Position numbers and translations under genes: made by a program
In this document: positions 15,983 to 25,318 of the stretch, piece by piece
Numbering within the stretch: the first letter of the stretch is position 1
Layout of the letters: each line of letters starts with the position of its first letter
Origin: Yoonia litorea
Lineage (GTDB): Bacteria > Pseudomonadota > Alphaproteobacteria > Rhodobacterales > Rhodobacteraceae
Assembly (NCBI RefSeq): GCF_900114675.1
Contig: NZ_FOZM01000001.1
Span: 1,550,001-1,614,000, forward strand
Reading direction: 5' to 3'
Length of the DNA: 64,000 bases
The notes under the pieces: model-generated
The model's input: the letters and a program-made list of their open reading frames with translations, nothing else
What the model was told of the DNA's origin: nothing
Database searches by the model: none

Positions 15983-16669
15983 ATGACACGTTTCAGTATG
16001 CAAGGCCGCACAGCGACAGGTCGCGAACTTTTCAGAGACAAGAAACCAAAGAAGGTGGCCAAAGCAAATTCGGACACGCCGCCGTCTGTCCAACTGGGTG
16101 AACACGGTCGTTATCAGATCAAGTCTGGTCGCCTGTCGGGGGAATACGTCGCGCGTGCGTTTCCAAAATCGTCCACGAATGCGCGTGGGCTAATTGCTGA
16201 GGCAAAAGGTGCGACGGAAGAGCTCGCAATTGCAGCCTTGCACAACGCCTTGGATGCACGCGAGAAACGACGCGCCGACAATCGTCGCGTCGATGAATTG
16301 ACTGGCTTTCCTATTCCGAGCGCTGAGGAATATCGTGAGGCAGTTAACCAAGTTTCCCTCTCCGGTCCGCAGCGCGCAATGTTGACCGCCTTGGCTTATG
16401 CCGACGCTGATGGTCTGACGGAAACGCGGCTGAGGAGCGCGGCAGGCTATGCCTCGCACACTTCAGCCAATCGCGCTCTGTCAGCGGCAGGACAGTTAAT
16501 TGCCAACTACCTTTCGCTGGACGCCGATCTCGAGGTCGTTTTGGAGCAACCCGAGGGGACGATGTTCTTAGCGTATCGGGAAGAAACCGGGGAAGATGAA
16601 GATCAAGGGAACTGGGTTCTTCACGCTGAGTTACGCGCAGCCATCAGAACTGGTCCCTCATTGACCTAG
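15983..16669 (+). CDS. Hypothetical protein with McrA-like helical domain
   Basis: 228 residues, no signal or membrane segment. The N-terminal third is basic (RDKKPKKVAKAN). Residues about 128 to 180 (LSGPQRAMLTALAYADADGL, then TRLRSAAGYASHTSANRAL) resemble the helical domain found before HNH nuclease domains in ScoMcrA-like restriction proteins, whose typical form is LT..QR.ML.AHY.APGR..TA..LA.A.GY....A. No HNH motif follows here. A DNA-binding or accessory defence role is possible but only inferred. GGAG lies 11 bases before the ATG. It is the last gene before tRNA-Leu. Confidence 0.6.
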   Translation: MTRFSMQGRTATGRELFRDKKPKKVAKANSDTPPSVQLGEHGRYQIKSGRLSGEYVARAFPKSSTNARGLIAEAKGATEELAIAALHNALDAREKRRADNRRVDELTGFPIPSAEEYREAVNQVSLSGPQRAMLTALAYADADGLTETRLRSAAGYASHTSANRALSAAGQLIANYLSLDADLEVVLEQPEGTMFLAYREETGEDEDQGNWVLHAELRAAIRTGPSLT

Positions 16670-17119
16670 CTTGAAATCAGAAGTGGGCCTTTCGTCTGTT
16701 TCATTCTAGCTTCCGTGACATAGCCCAGCGAATTCCGCAGCGAAGTTGACAGGCCATGAGTTATCACATTTCGGCAGTCCCTCGATATGTGGCGTCTTTG
16801 TTCGGTATCCACGCGACGCGACAGTCTTGAGGCGGTACTTGCCTATTGGGAATGCCCGGTTTTCGGGGCTTGGCATCCGATTTGTGCTTTTGCAGCGAAT
16901 GTCTGCTTTCCGCCCAAACTGTCGGTTCTTGCCTCAATACCCATGCGCCTTTTGGATCACGCATTGTCGGACGGGGGAAGTTTCTTCGTTCAGCAAGTTC
17001 AAGTCCATAGCGTCCTTGCCTGCTATTGCCAGCCAATTTCAAAAGGTGGGCACAAGGGTGGATAATTCCCAACCAAGTGAACTTAAACGTCTGGAGCGTA
17101 AGATATATTTACGTTTCTA
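16670..17119. other. Gene-free gap next to tRNA-Leu
   Basis: No supportable frame. GCAGCGAATGTCTGCTTTC at about 16892 resembles the words in the gaps near 9730 and 11485. This is where the end of an integrated element would be expected, but no integrase fragment or copy of the tRNA 3' end is visible. Confidence 0.5.
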
Positions 17120-17206
17120 TGGTGCGGTCGGGGGGACTCGAACCCCCACGAGTGTTACCTCACAGCGACCTCAACGCTGCGCGTCTACCAATTCCGCCAC
17201 GACCGC
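17120..17206 (-). tRNA. tRNA-Leu (GAG)
   Basis: Reverse strand folds as a class II tRNA: acceptor GCGGTCG paired with CGACCGC, D-loop with GGTAGACG, anticodon stem CAGCG/CGCTG enclosing TTGAGGT (anticodon GAG), a long variable arm and the T-arm GGGGGTTCGAGTCCCCC. CCA is encoded. It reads CUC/CUU leucine codons. Its 3' end faces the low-GC island to the left. Confidence 0.95.
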
Positions 17207-17496
17207 AAGTCATAAGCTGGGGTGCTTCTAGAGCAGGTCATTCGGCTTGCCAAGGGGCAAAACGCGCGTGATGAAGATTGCGATCAGTATGCAGGGCGCA
17301 GCAGCGTGACATAATTAATTGAAGCAAGTCTTGGCCGCCCGGAAAAGATATGAATCCACCGGATATCGGTTCGCTATATGATGATGGCTATTCATCGCAG
17401 ATGCTGAAATTTGCATGGCGCTCAAAAGGCCCAAAGACTTGCGTCTTGGCTGCGTTCAGCCGATAGACTTCGCCTCAGGAACGGATTTGAAATTTC

Positions 17497-18156
17497 ATGG
17501 TCGAATGGATCACCACCCCTGGCTTGACGCCCTATGAAGACGCCCTCGCCTTTATGGAGCAGCGTGTGGCGGGTATCATTGCCGGCCAAGCAGACGAATG
17601 CATCTGGCTGCTTGAGCATCCGCCGCTTTATACGGCGGGAACATCTGCAAAGCCCGAGGATCTCGTCGATCCTGAGCGTTTTCCGGTCCATGAGGCACGA
17701 AGGGGCGGTGAATACACCTATCACGGACCGGGGCAGCGGGTCATCTATGTGATGCTGGATGTCGGTAAGCGGGGGCATGATGTGCGTGCCTTCGTCAAGG
17801 ACATGGAACATTGGGTCATGGCCACGCTTGAGCGATTCAACGTGAAAGGCGAAATCCGTGACGGGCGCGTTGGCGTCTGGGTGCAGCGCCCGGAAAAACC
17901 ACGCGGCCCTGACGGCTCTGTCGCAGAAGACAAGATTGCCGCCTTGGGGATCAGGCTGCGCAAATGGGTGTCCTTTCACGGCATCTCGATCAACGTCGAG
18001 CCAGACCTATCCCATTTCGAGGGGATTGTGCCGTGCGGGATCAAGGACCATGGGGTCACATCTTTGGTTGATCTCGGGCTTCCCGTGACGATGGATGATC
18101 TTGATGTCGCACTCGCAAGCACATTTGAAGAAATTTTCGAAAATTCAGCGCACTAG
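17497..18156 (+). CDS. lipB: Octanoyltransferase (lipoate biosynthesis)
   Basis: 219 residues. Transfers octanoate from acyl carrier protein to lipoyl domains of dehydrogenase complexes. Family signatures: [15 protein letters not shown] near residue 32, [21 protein letters not shown] (in part, residues 68 to 88), [18 protein letters not shown] (149 to 166), and the catalytic Cys in GIVPCGI near 187, with the conserved Lys at 150. Normal length. Its stop codon shares CTAG with the convergent ligase gene. First clear housekeeping gene right of the island. Confidence 0.97.
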   Translation: MVEWITTPGLTPYEDALAFMEQRVAGIIAGQADECIWLLEHPPLYTAGTSAKPEDLVDPERFPVHEARRGGEYTYHGPGQRVIYVMLDVGKRGHDVRAFVKDMEHWVMATLERFNVKGEIRDGRVGVWVQRPEKPRGPDGSVAEDKIAALGIRLRKWVSFHGISINVEPDLSHFEGIVPCGIKDHGVTSLVDLGLPVTMDDLDVALASTFEEIFENSAH

Positions 18157-19283
18157 AGATCAGTATTAAAGTCTTCTATCAGCATCGCCACCATAGCGGC
18201 TAGCGCCTCGTCCTTGGTTCCGCCAGCGTCAATCACTTCGGCATATTTCGCACGCTGTTGGTCCGAACTCGTACCAGTTTCAAGAATTGTCCGTGCGGCT
18301 TCCACTTCGGCAACGCAGTCAAGAACCTCGGCATCTTCGGCGATCAGCGCGATGATTTCGTCTACAGCTTGCGAGAACGGGATCAGGGCCTTGCGACCGA
18401 AATCAATCAGGCCTTCGCTGACGCCATAGCGTTGCGCGCGCCAGCGGTTCTCGCTCACCATGAAGTTCTGCACCACGCGCCAGCCGTCCCCTTCCATTGA
18501 TTTCCGCCAAAGCATGCGTGTCAGGCATTGCGTGAGGGCGGCCAATGTCAGTGTCACCTCCATACGGGGTGCGACATCGCAGATGCGGGATTCAATCGTC
18601 GGGAATTTCGCGGATGGTCGGAGATCCCACCAGATCTTGGAGGCATCTTCGATCAGTCCCAGATCGACCAATGTGTCGACCGTCGTCTCAAACTGCGCCC
18701 AGTCTGTCATGTAGGGCGGCAGACCGGTTCGCGGAAGATTGTCAAAGACTGTCAGCCGGTAAGAACTCATCCCGGTATCCTGCCCCTGCCAAAACGGCGA
18801 TGAGGCCGAGAGCGCATGAAGATGCGGCAGGAAGTATTTGAGTTGGTTGACCAAATTGACGCGCATGTCCTTGTCCGGAATGCCAACATGCACGTGCATT
18901 CCGCAGATCAGCATGCGCCGCGCCACACCGGCGAGGTCTTTTTGCAACTGGTTGTAGCGCGCCTTGTCCGTATGGGGCTGGTCCTTCCAGTCGGCAAAGG
19001 GATGGCATGAGGCCGCAATCGGCGCGAGGCCGTAATTCGCGGCATGCTTGGCAACCGTGCGGCGCAAATGCGCAAGATCTTCGCGCGCCTCACCGACAGT
19101 CGCGCAGACACCTGTCCCGATTTCGATCTGGCACTGCAGGAACTCAGGGCTGACCTGATCAGCGAGGTCTTCGGTGCATGCTTCAATCAGCCCGTCAGGT
19201 GCTGTGGCAAGTTTGAAGGTCTCCCGATCAACCAAAAGGTATTCTTCTTCGATGCCGATGGTGAAAGACGGCGCTTCCTGCAT
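18153..19283 (-). CDS. Carboxylate-amine ligase, YbdK/GCS2 family
   Basis: 376 residues from the ATG at 19283, preceded by AAGGGGGA; the longer frame lacks support. The start [13 protein letters not shown], the segment [10 protein letters not shown] and IESRICD are diagnostic of the YbdK branch of glutamate-cysteine ligase-like enzymes. Some members have weak glutamate-cysteine ligase activity in vitro; the physiological substrate is not established. Convergent with lipB, stops overlapping by 4 bases. Confidence 0.9.
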   Translation of the reverse strand: MQEAPSFTIGIEEEYLLVDRETFKLATAPDGLIEACTEDLADQVSPEFLQCQIEIGTGVCATVGEAREDLAHLRRTVAKHAANYGLAPIAASCHPFADWKDQPHTDKARYNQLQKDLAGVARRMLICGMHVHVGIPDKDMRVNLVNQLKYFLPHLHALSASSPFWQGQDTGMSSYRLTVFDNLPRTGLPPYMTDWAQFETTVDTLVDLGLIEDASKIWWDLRPSAKFPTIESRICDVAPRMEVTLTLAALTQCLTRMLWRKSMEGDGWRVVQNFMVSENRWRAQRYGVSEGLIDFGRKALIPFSQAVDEIIALIAEDAEVLDCVAEVEAARTILETGTSSDQQRAKYAEVIDAGGTKDEALAAMVAMLIEDFNTDL

Positions 19284-19505
19284 GTGCAAATCCCCCTTGT
19301 TTGATTTGACCTTAGCAAATTTATTGCCGCTGTCAGCGATTGGATCGTCCAAACGGGTCAGATCGTCTCACTGCGCCAAATTTACACAACTTTTCGGCCT
19401 CTTCCTTTGTTGCTCCTGTTAGTCCGAGCCGTTAGAACGACGCGGGACGGTGGCCTTGTTTTCGACTCGGCGACCCAAAAGAGTAGCCAATACGAGGAGA
19501 GCCAC

Positions 19506-21179
19506 ATGGCAGACGCAGCCATTCACGGCGACGATCACGAGGACGAGCGCGGCTTTTTCACCCGCTGGTTCATGTCAACGAACCACAAGGACATTGGTAT
19601 CCTGTATCTTTGGACAGCAGGTGTTCTTGGTTTCATTTCCGTAGCCTTCACAGTTTACATGCGTTTGGAGCTGATGCAGCCCGGCGTGCAGTATATGTGT
19701 CTGGAGGGCGCGCGCCTGACAGCCGCAGCAGCCGGTGAATGTACACCGAACGGTCACCTCTGGAACGTTCTGATCACCTATCACGGCGTCCTGATGATGT
19801 TCTTTGTCGTGATCCCTGCCCTGTTTGGTGGTTTCGGTAACTACTTCATGCCGCTCCAGATCGGTGCGCCAGACATGGCATTCCCGCGCCTGAACAACCT
19901 GTCCTACTGGATGTTCGTTGCCGGTGCGTCTTTGGGTGTTGCATCAATGTTGGCGCCCGGCGGCAATGGTCAGCTGGGATCAGGCGTTGGCTGGGTGCTT
20001 TACCCGCCGCTTTCGACCTCTGAAGGCGGTATGTCGATGGATCTTGCGATCTTTGCGGTTCACCTATCGGGTGCGTCGTCGATCCTTGGTGCAATCAACA
20101 TGATCACGACCTTCCTGAACATGCGTGCCCCCGGCATGACACTGCACAAGGTGCCGCTCTTTGCATGGTCGATCTTTGTCACAGCATGGTTGATCCTTCT
20201 GGCGCTGCCTGTTCTGGCCGGCGCGATCACAATGCTTCTGATGGACCGCAACTTCGGCTTTGGCTTCTTCCAGCCTGAGCAAGGTGGCGACCCGATCCTT
20301 TACCAGCACATCCTGTGGTTCTTCGGTCACCCCGAAGTGTACATCATCATCATCCCCGGCTTCGGTATCATCAGCCACGTGATTGCGACATTCTCTCGCA
20401 AGCCGATCTTTGGCTACCTGCCAATGGTCTATGCGATGGTTGCGATTGGTGTTCTGGGCTTCGTCGTCTGGGCGCACCACATGTATACAGTAGGCATGTC
20501 GCTGACACAGCAGTCCTACTTCATGCTGGCCACGATGGTGATCGCTGTTCCGACCGGCGTGAAAATCTTTAGCTGGATTGCAACGATGTGGGGCGGTTCG
20601 GTTGAATTCAAAGCACCAATGCTTTGGGCCTTCGGCTTCCTGTTCCTGTTCACCGTCGGTGGCGTGACAGGTATCGTGCTTAGCCAGGCAGGTGTCGACC
20701 GCGTCTATCACGACACCTACTACGTTGTTGCACACTTCCACTATGTGATGAGCTTGGGTGCGGTCTTTGCGATCTTCGCAGGCATTTATTTCTACCTGCC
20801 GAAAATGGCTGGTAAGATGTATCCTGAGTGGGCCGCGAAAGTGCACTTCTGGATGATGTTTATCGGTGCAAACCTGACATTCTTCCCACAGCACTTCCTC
20901 GGTCGTCAGGGTATGCCACGTCGCTACATCGACTATCCTGAGGCCTTCGCCTACTGGAACTATGTCTCAAGCTGGGGCGCATTCCTGTCGTTCGCGTCGT
21001 TCCTGTTCTTCATCGGTATCATCTTCTACACGCTGACACGCGGCGCGAAGGTCACCGAAAACAATCCGTGGAACGAGTATGCCGATACGCTGGAATGGAC
21101 ACTGCCATCCCCACCACCAGAGCATACGTTCGAGACGCTTCCAAAGCGTGAGGACTGGGACAAGCAACACGCACATTAG
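19506..21179 (+). CDS. ctaD: Cytochrome c oxidase subunit I (aa3 type)
   Basis: 557 residues from the ATG at 19506 (GAGGAGA upstream). Inner-membrane catalytic subunit with 12 predicted helices, reducing oxygen and pumping protons. [10 protein letters not shown] marks the N-terminus; [13 protein letters not shown] carries the CuB His and cross-linked Tyr; AHHMYTVG supplies two more CuB His; [13 protein letters not shown] holds the haem ligands. The 222-base region upstream (19284 to 19505) holds the promoter and a leader. Other oxidase genes are not adjacent, as is common in rhodobacters. A strong terminator follows. Confidence 0.97.
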   Translation: MADAAIHGDDHEDERGFFTRWFMSTNHKDIGILYLWTAGVLGFISVAFTVYMRLELMQPGVQYMCLEGARLTAAAAGECTPNGHLWNVLITYHGVLMMFFVVIPALFGGFGNYFMPLQIGAPDMAFPRLNNLSYWMFVAGASLGVASMLAPGGNGQLGSGVGWVLYPPLSTSEGGMSMDLAIFAVHLSGASSILGAINMITTFLNMRAPGMTLHKVPLFAWSIFVTAWLILLALPVLAGAITMLLMDRNFGFGFFQPEQGGDPILYQHILWFFGHPEVYIIIIPGFGIISHVIATFSRKPIFGYLPMVYAMVAIGVLGFVVWAHHMYTVGMSLTQQSYFMLATMVIAVPTGVKIFSWIATMWGGSVEFKAPMLWAFGFLFLFTVGGVTGIVLSQAGVDRVYHDTYYVVAHFHYVMSLGAVFAIFAGIYFYLPKMAGKMYPEWAAKVHFWMMFIGANLTFFPQHFLGRQGMPRRYIDYPEAFAYWNYVSSWGAFLSFASFLFFIGIIFYTLTRGAKVTENNPWNEYADTLEWTLPSPPPEHTFETLPKREDWDKQHAH

Positions 21180-21203
21180 CGTCTTACTGTCTAGAGAATT
21201 GAA

Positions 21204-21232
21204 AGCCCCCGCAGCGCGGGGGCTTTTTCTTT
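21204..21232 (+). terminator. Rho-independent terminator of ctaD
   Basis: Stem AGCCCCCGC / GCGGGGGCT with a 3-base AGC loop reading into TTTTTCTTT, 25 bases after the ctaD stop. Classic intrinsic terminator. Confidence 0.93.
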
Positions 21233-21327
21233 GTCTCATTTCTCAGACCGGACACAAGAAAACCCCATGCTTGCGCAAAATGTGCACCTGGCGTCTACTT
21301 TCCCTGACCACACCGGAGGCTTTTTCC

Positions 21328-22209
21328 ATGACGCAACGCCAACTCTATCTGGGCGCATTGAGCGACAATAGACGCTGGGATCAGGTCAAGCTCAGGTCGG
21401 ACGATGTCATCGTCGTGACCCCTCCCAAGTGCGGCACGACCTGGATGCAAACCATCGTTGCCCTGCTCATCACAGGCGACCCGCATGTGGAGACGGAGCT
21501 GTCTGTCAGAATGCCATGGGTCGATATCCGCATCCGCGAAATGCCTGAGGTGGCCGAGCGGCTTGAGAACATGAACCACCGGCGCAGCATGAAGAGCCAT
21601 ACCCCGATTGATGGCCTTCCGCTTCATCCAGAGGTCCAATACCTTTGCGTATTTCGTCACCCGTTGGATGCGCATTTCTCATTTCGCAATCACATCCGAA
21701 ATGTGCCGATCGGCTGGTATGACCATTGGTATCCGGAAGATGACCCTGACGGGATCACATTTCGACGGTTCCTCGATGGCGGGCCTGAAGGCTTTGATAT
21801 GGATGCGATGCCGCTTGCGCATATCTTGCGTCACTACAAGACAGCGCGCGCATTGGCGGACCGCCCCAATGTCACCCTTTTCCACTATGCCGACATGAAG
21901 CGCGATCTGGCGGGGACCTTTGAGCATGTGGCAAAGCTTCTGGGGGTGACTTATGCGCCAGCACAGATGGAAGAATTGGTGTCACAAGCGACCTTTGACA
22001 ACATGAAGCAAAACGCCGCGCGCTTCGCACCGTCAGGCGGCAAGGGTTTCTTCAAGTCCGACAGCGCCTTTTTTCAAAGTGGCAAACACCAGAAGTGGAT
22101 AGGCGAACTGAGTGACGCGGAATTGGCGGCATATGATGCGGCTATGGATGCGGCGCTGACCAAAGATGAGCGGGACTGGCTTGAAAACGGCGCAGGCACA
22201 GGTGTCTAG
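21328..22209 (+). CDS. Sulfotransferase domain protein
   Basis: 293 residues from the ATG at 21328 (CGGAGG upstream). It matches the cytosolic sulfotransferase fold: the 5'-phosphosulfate loop VTPPKCGTTWMQ at residues 28 to 39 and the 3'-phosphate-binding helix region FRHPLDAHFSFRNH near 110. The C-terminal GKGFFKSDSAFFQSGKHQKW fits the RKG-type segment of the family in weakened form. It would transfer sulfonate from PAPS to an unknown hydroxyl or amine acceptor. No acceptor-pathway or PAPS genes are nearby. Confidence 0.85.
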   Translation: MTQRQLYLGALSDNRRWDQVKLRSDDVIVVTPPKCGTTWMQTIVALLITGDPHVETELSVRMPWVDIRIREMPEVAERLENMNHRRSMKSHTPIDGLPLHPEVQYLCVFRHPLDAHFSFRNHIRNVPIGWYDHWYPEDDPDGITFRRFLDGGPEGFDMDAMPLAHILRHYKTARALADRPNVTLFHYADMKRDLAGTFEHVAKLLGVTYAPAQMEELVSQATFDNMKQNAARFAPSGGKGFFKSDSAFFQSGKHQKWIGELSDAELAAYDAAMDAALTKDERDWLENGAGTGV

Positions 22210-22298
22210 CGCGGCGCGAAATCCGAAATTATGCGACCTTCCGCCCCCATCTGCTGACAGGGAATTGACCTTGGATAAGGGTCCACTAAAACCCTGAT

Positions 22299-22784
22299 AT
22301 GCCTTACGAATGGAGCCCGAAACCAGCCGAAGATAGCAGCCGTTGGCAACTGAGCCTGTGGCCTTACCGGTCGCTTTTGCGCAAGGATTTCGTCCTCTTT
22401 ATCGGGGCAACTGCAGCGCTTGTATCGCTGCCATTGCTGACACTGTTGGGCCAGCCTGTCCTGTGGGGTCTCTTGCCATTCTTTGCGCTGATGCTGGGCG
22501 GCATCTGGTTTGCGCTTCACGTCAGCTACAAACGTGGCGAGGTTCTTGAAGAGCTCACAGTTGATCAAACCCATGCAGCATTGACCCGCCATAATCCAAA
22601 GGGCGACGTGCAGGAATGGCGCGCAAACAGGTACTGGGTCACTGTGCATCTGCACCCTAAGGGCGGGCCTGTCGAAAACTACCTGACGCTGCGCGGCGGG
22701 GATCGTGAAGTAGAACTGGGCGCGTTCCTCGATGCCGAAGAACGCGTGACGCTTTACAACGAACTCAAAGGCGCCTTTCGCTAG
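22299..22784 (+). CDS. DUF2244 membrane protein
   Basis: 161 residues with two predicted membrane helices (about residues 29 to 70: FVLFIGATAALVSLPLLTLL and PVLWGLLPFFALMLGGIWFA) and a cytoplasmic C-terminal beta domain (RANRYWVTVHL, YLTLRGGDREVELGAFL). This layout is that of the DUF2244 family, often near ctaD-type oxidase genes in alphaproteobacteria. Function unknown. Convergent with the YqeY-like gene, three bases apart. Confidence 0.8.
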   Translation: MPYEWSPKPAEDSSRWQLSLWPYRSLLRKDFVLFIGATAALVSLPLLTLLGQPVLWGLLPFFALMLGGIWFALHVSYKRGEVLEELTVDQTHAALTRHNPKGDVQEWRANRYWVTVHLHPKGGPVENYLTLRGGDREVELGAFLDAEERVTLYNELKGAFR

Positions 22785-22787
22785 GCT

Positions 22788-23249
22788 TCAGCCCAAGCGG
22801 TTCTTTACCATGGGGCCAGCTTTGCCAAAATCCATCTGACCTGTGTATTTGGCTTTCAGCACGCCCATGACTTTGCCCATGTCGCGGATGCTTTCAGCAT
22901 TCACATCCTTGATGGCTTTTTCAATCGCGGCGGATACCTCTTCTTCGGTCAACTGCTTTGGCAGAAACTCCTCGATGACTTCGACTTCGGCACGTTCCTT
23001 TTCGGCGAGCTCCAGTCGACCGCCCTCTTCATAGGCGCGGGCGCTTTCTTGCCGCTGCTTGACCATCCGTCCCATGATCGCAAGCACATCAGCGTCGCTG
23101 ACGCCGCTGGTTTCGTCACCAGTGCCGCGCATCGCAATATCTTTGTCCTTGATGGCGGCATTGATGAGCCGAAGAGTCGAGAGGCGATCAGCCTCTTTTG
23201 CACGCATCGCATCCTTGAGGGCTGAATTCACCCGTTCGCGCATGTCCAT
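22788..23249 (-). CDS. GatB/YqeY domain protein
   Basis: 153 residues from the ATG at 23249 (MDMRERV). All-helical YqeY family: N-terminal LSTLRLINAAIKDKDIA, middle VKQRQESARAYEEGGR and C-terminal MGKVMGVLKAKY..MDFGKAGPMVK. The domain resembles the tRNA-binding tail of GatB, but it is a stand-alone protein of unproved function that is very often next to carA, as here. A much longer frame in the same phase is antisense to carA and not real. Confidence 0.92.
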   Translation of the reverse strand: MDMRERVNSALKDAMRAKEADRLSTLRLINAAIKDKDIAMRGTGDETSGVSDADVLAIMGRMVKQRQESARAYEEGGRLELAEKERAEVEVIEEFLPKQLTEEEVSAAIEKAIKDVNAESIRDMGKVMGVLKAKYTGQMDFGKAGPMVKNRLG

Positions 23250-23423
23250 AAATGTGTCCCGTACATTTGTTGCCAAACGAAACGGCAACATAGTCGTGTG
23301 CAGTGCGACTGACAAGGTTTCCGAAGGGTTAATGAAAGCGACGTCAGATGCCGGTGATCCGGTCTTGACCATACCTGCCCTCCCCCTTAAACCCAGCCCG
23401 ATTTGACTGATTGGAGAATGGCC

Positions 23424-24560
23424 ATGGCGCAGAAACCGACAGCTTGTTTGGCACTTGCGGATGGTACGATTTTCTACGGTAAGGGCTTCGGCGCAACCGG
23501 TGAAACAGTCGCCGAACTTTGCTTCAACACCGCAATGACCGGCTATCAGGAAATCATGACGGACCCCTCTTACGCCGGGCAGATCGTGACCTTCACATTT
23601 CCCCATATCGGCAACACAGGTGTGAACCCAGAGGATGACGAGACCGCTGATCCCGTCGCTGCCGGAATGATCGTCAAGTGGGACCCGACAGAAGCGTCCA
23701 ACTGGCGCGCGACCGACGAGTTGACGTCTTGGCTCTCCAAGCGCAACCGGATCGGAATGGGCGGTGTCGACACGCGCAGGCTGACACGCGCGATCCGCCA
23801 GCAAGGCGCGCCGCATGTCGCCTTGGCGCATAATCCTGATGGTGTCTTCGACATTGAAGCACTGGTCAAAGCTGCGCGGGACTTTCAGGGGCTTGAGGGT
23901 CTTGATCTTGCCAAGGATGTGACCTGCGCACAGAGCTATCACTGGAACGAAATGCGGTGGGCCTGGCCGGAAGGCTATAAACCACAGACAGACCCCAAGC
24001 ACAAAGTCGTGGCAATCGACTTCGGGGCGAAGCGCAATATCCTGCGCTGCCTTGCCAGTGCGGGCTGCGACGTGACGGTCCTTCCTGCGACGGCCACCGC
24101 CGAAGACGTGCTTGCCCTTAATCCTGACGGTGTCTTTCTGTCGAACGGTCCCGGCGATCCGGCTGCGACCGGCGCCTATGCTGTGCCAATGATCAAAGGT
24201 ATTCTTGAAGCCGACCTGCCCGTTTTTGGGATCTGCCTTGGACACCAGATGCTTGCCCTGGCGCTTGGCGCGAAGACAATCAAGATGAACCACGGCCATC
24301 ATGGCGCGAACCATCCTGTGAAGGACATGGAAACCGGCAAAGTCGAGATTACCTCGATGAATCACGGATTCACGGTGGACAGCCAGACCTTGCCAGTCGA
24401 CGTCGTTGAAACCCATGTTTCGCTCTTTGATGGGTCAAACTGCGGGATCCGCATGACCGACCGGCCTGTTTTCAGCGTGCAATACCACCCTGAGGCAAGC
24501 CCTGGACCGATGGACAGCTACTATCTGTTTGAACGGTTCGCTGACGCGATGGCTGGCTAG
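23424..24560 (+). CDS. carA: Carbamoyl-phosphate synthase small (glutaminase) subunit
   Basis: 378 residues. Hydrolyses glutamine and passes ammonia to CarB for carbamoyl phosphate, precursor of arginine and pyrimidines. The N-terminal domain starts CLALADGTIFYGKGFG and has CFNTAMTGYQEIMTDPSYAGQ; the class I amidotransferase domain has SNGPGDP, the nucleophile in GICLGHQ and the His/Glu in QYHPEASPGP. Starts at 23424 because TTGGAG lies seven bases upstream; ATG at 23418 is too close. carB is not in the window, a common separation in this order. Confidence 0.97.
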   Translation: MAQKPTACLALADGTIFYGKGFGATGETVAELCFNTAMTGYQEIMTDPSYAGQIVTFTFPHIGNTGVNPEDDETADPVAAGMIVKWDPTEASNWRATDELTSWLSKRNRIGMGGVDTRRLTRAIRQQGAPHVALAHNPDGVFDIEALVKAARDFQGLEGLDLAKDVTCAQSYHWNEMRWAWPEGYKPQTDPKHKVVAIDFGAKRNILRCLASAGCDVTVLPATATAEDVLALNPDGVFLSNGPGDPAATGAYAVPMIKGILEADLPVFGICLGHQMLALALGAKTIKMNHGHHGANHPVKDMETGKVEITSMNHGFTVDSQTLPVDVVETHVSLFDGSNCGIRMTDRPVFSVQYHPEASPGPMDSYYLFERFADAMAG

Positions 24561-24561
24561 G

Positions 24562-25215
24562 CTATTCAGCCGCCTCGACCGCCTGCGCGTCCAGCTTCAG
24601 ACGTGTGACGTAAGCCTGCGAGATATGGTCCCTGAGCGCGTTGTAAGCCGCCTCTCCGTCCCCGACCTCGATCGCCGCGACGATCGCTTCATGTTCCTCA
24701 AGCGTCTGATCACCCCGCCCTTCCGCCGCGATTGATGTTGTGGCCAGCAGCGCCATGGACCGATGCACAAGGTCCAGTTGCTGCACCAGAAACCGATTAT
24801 GGGATGCCAGATGGATCTGCTTGTGAAAGCGCTTGTTCGCGCGGCTCAGTGCTACAGGATCATCAATCAGGGCTTTGTCGGCCTCCATCATATCACGTAG
24901 CACCTTGATTTCTTCCGGCGTGGCATGTCGTGCGGCCAGACGTGCCGCAAGACCTTCCAGCTCTCCTCTGACAACGTAGAGCTCTGACAGTTGCGAATGA
25001 TCAAGTGACGCCACAATCAGCGAACGGCCATCACGGGTCAGCAGTGACTGTGTCTCAAGGCGCTGAAGCGCCTCTCTGATTGGTGTGCGCGAAACGCCGA
25101 AACGCTCAGCAAGTTCGCTTTCAACCAAACGGTCACCAGGCTTGTAGATATGGCTGTCGATGGCTTCGAGGATCAGCTGATATGCGTCCTTTTGGTTTGC
25201 GCGGGCATCTTGCAT
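24562..25215 (-). CDS. GntR-family regulator, FCD subfamily
   Basis: 217 residues. Winged helix-turn-helix at residues 8 to 70 (GDRLVESELAERFGVSRTPI, then REALQRLE), followed by an all-helical FCD domain with the metal/ligand residues spread over RANKRFHKQIH (His) and LEEHEAIVAAI (His). FCD regulators usually sense carboxylic acids. Target unknown; it diverges from the HAD phosphatase gene at 25319. The stop lies one base after the carA stop on the other strand. Confidence 0.92.
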   Translation of the reverse strand: MQDARANQKDAYQLILEAIDSHIYKPGDRLVESELAERFGVSRTPIREALQRLETQSLLTRDGRSLIVASLDHSQLSELYVVRGELEGLAARLAARHATPEEIKVLRDMMEADKALIDDPVALSRANKRFHKQIHLASHNRFLVQQLDLVHRSMALLATTSIAAEGRGDQTLEEHEAIVAAIEVGDGEAAYNALRDHISQAYVTRLKLDAQAVEAAE

Positions 25216-25318
25216 CAGAGGCAGTCCTTGTCATGTTGGTTTGACAATACGCCTGTAAGGGCCAGCCAATCAAGGCAAAGCGATTGTCACTGTTTCATGC
25301 AAGGATTACTGTCGCTGT

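Noticed and set aside
16746..17231. Plus-strand frame overlapping tRNA-Leu
   Set aside because: Part of it is the reverse of the tRNA; the rest has no protein-like pattern.
20064..20894. 276-codon minus frame inside ctaD
   Set aside because: Antisense to a fully conserved oxidase subunit; composition rich in His, Asp and Arg as expected of a shadow frame.
22788..24416. 542-codon minus frame over carA
   Set aside because: Only the last 154 codons match the YqeY family; the rest is antisense to carA with its clear protein motifs.
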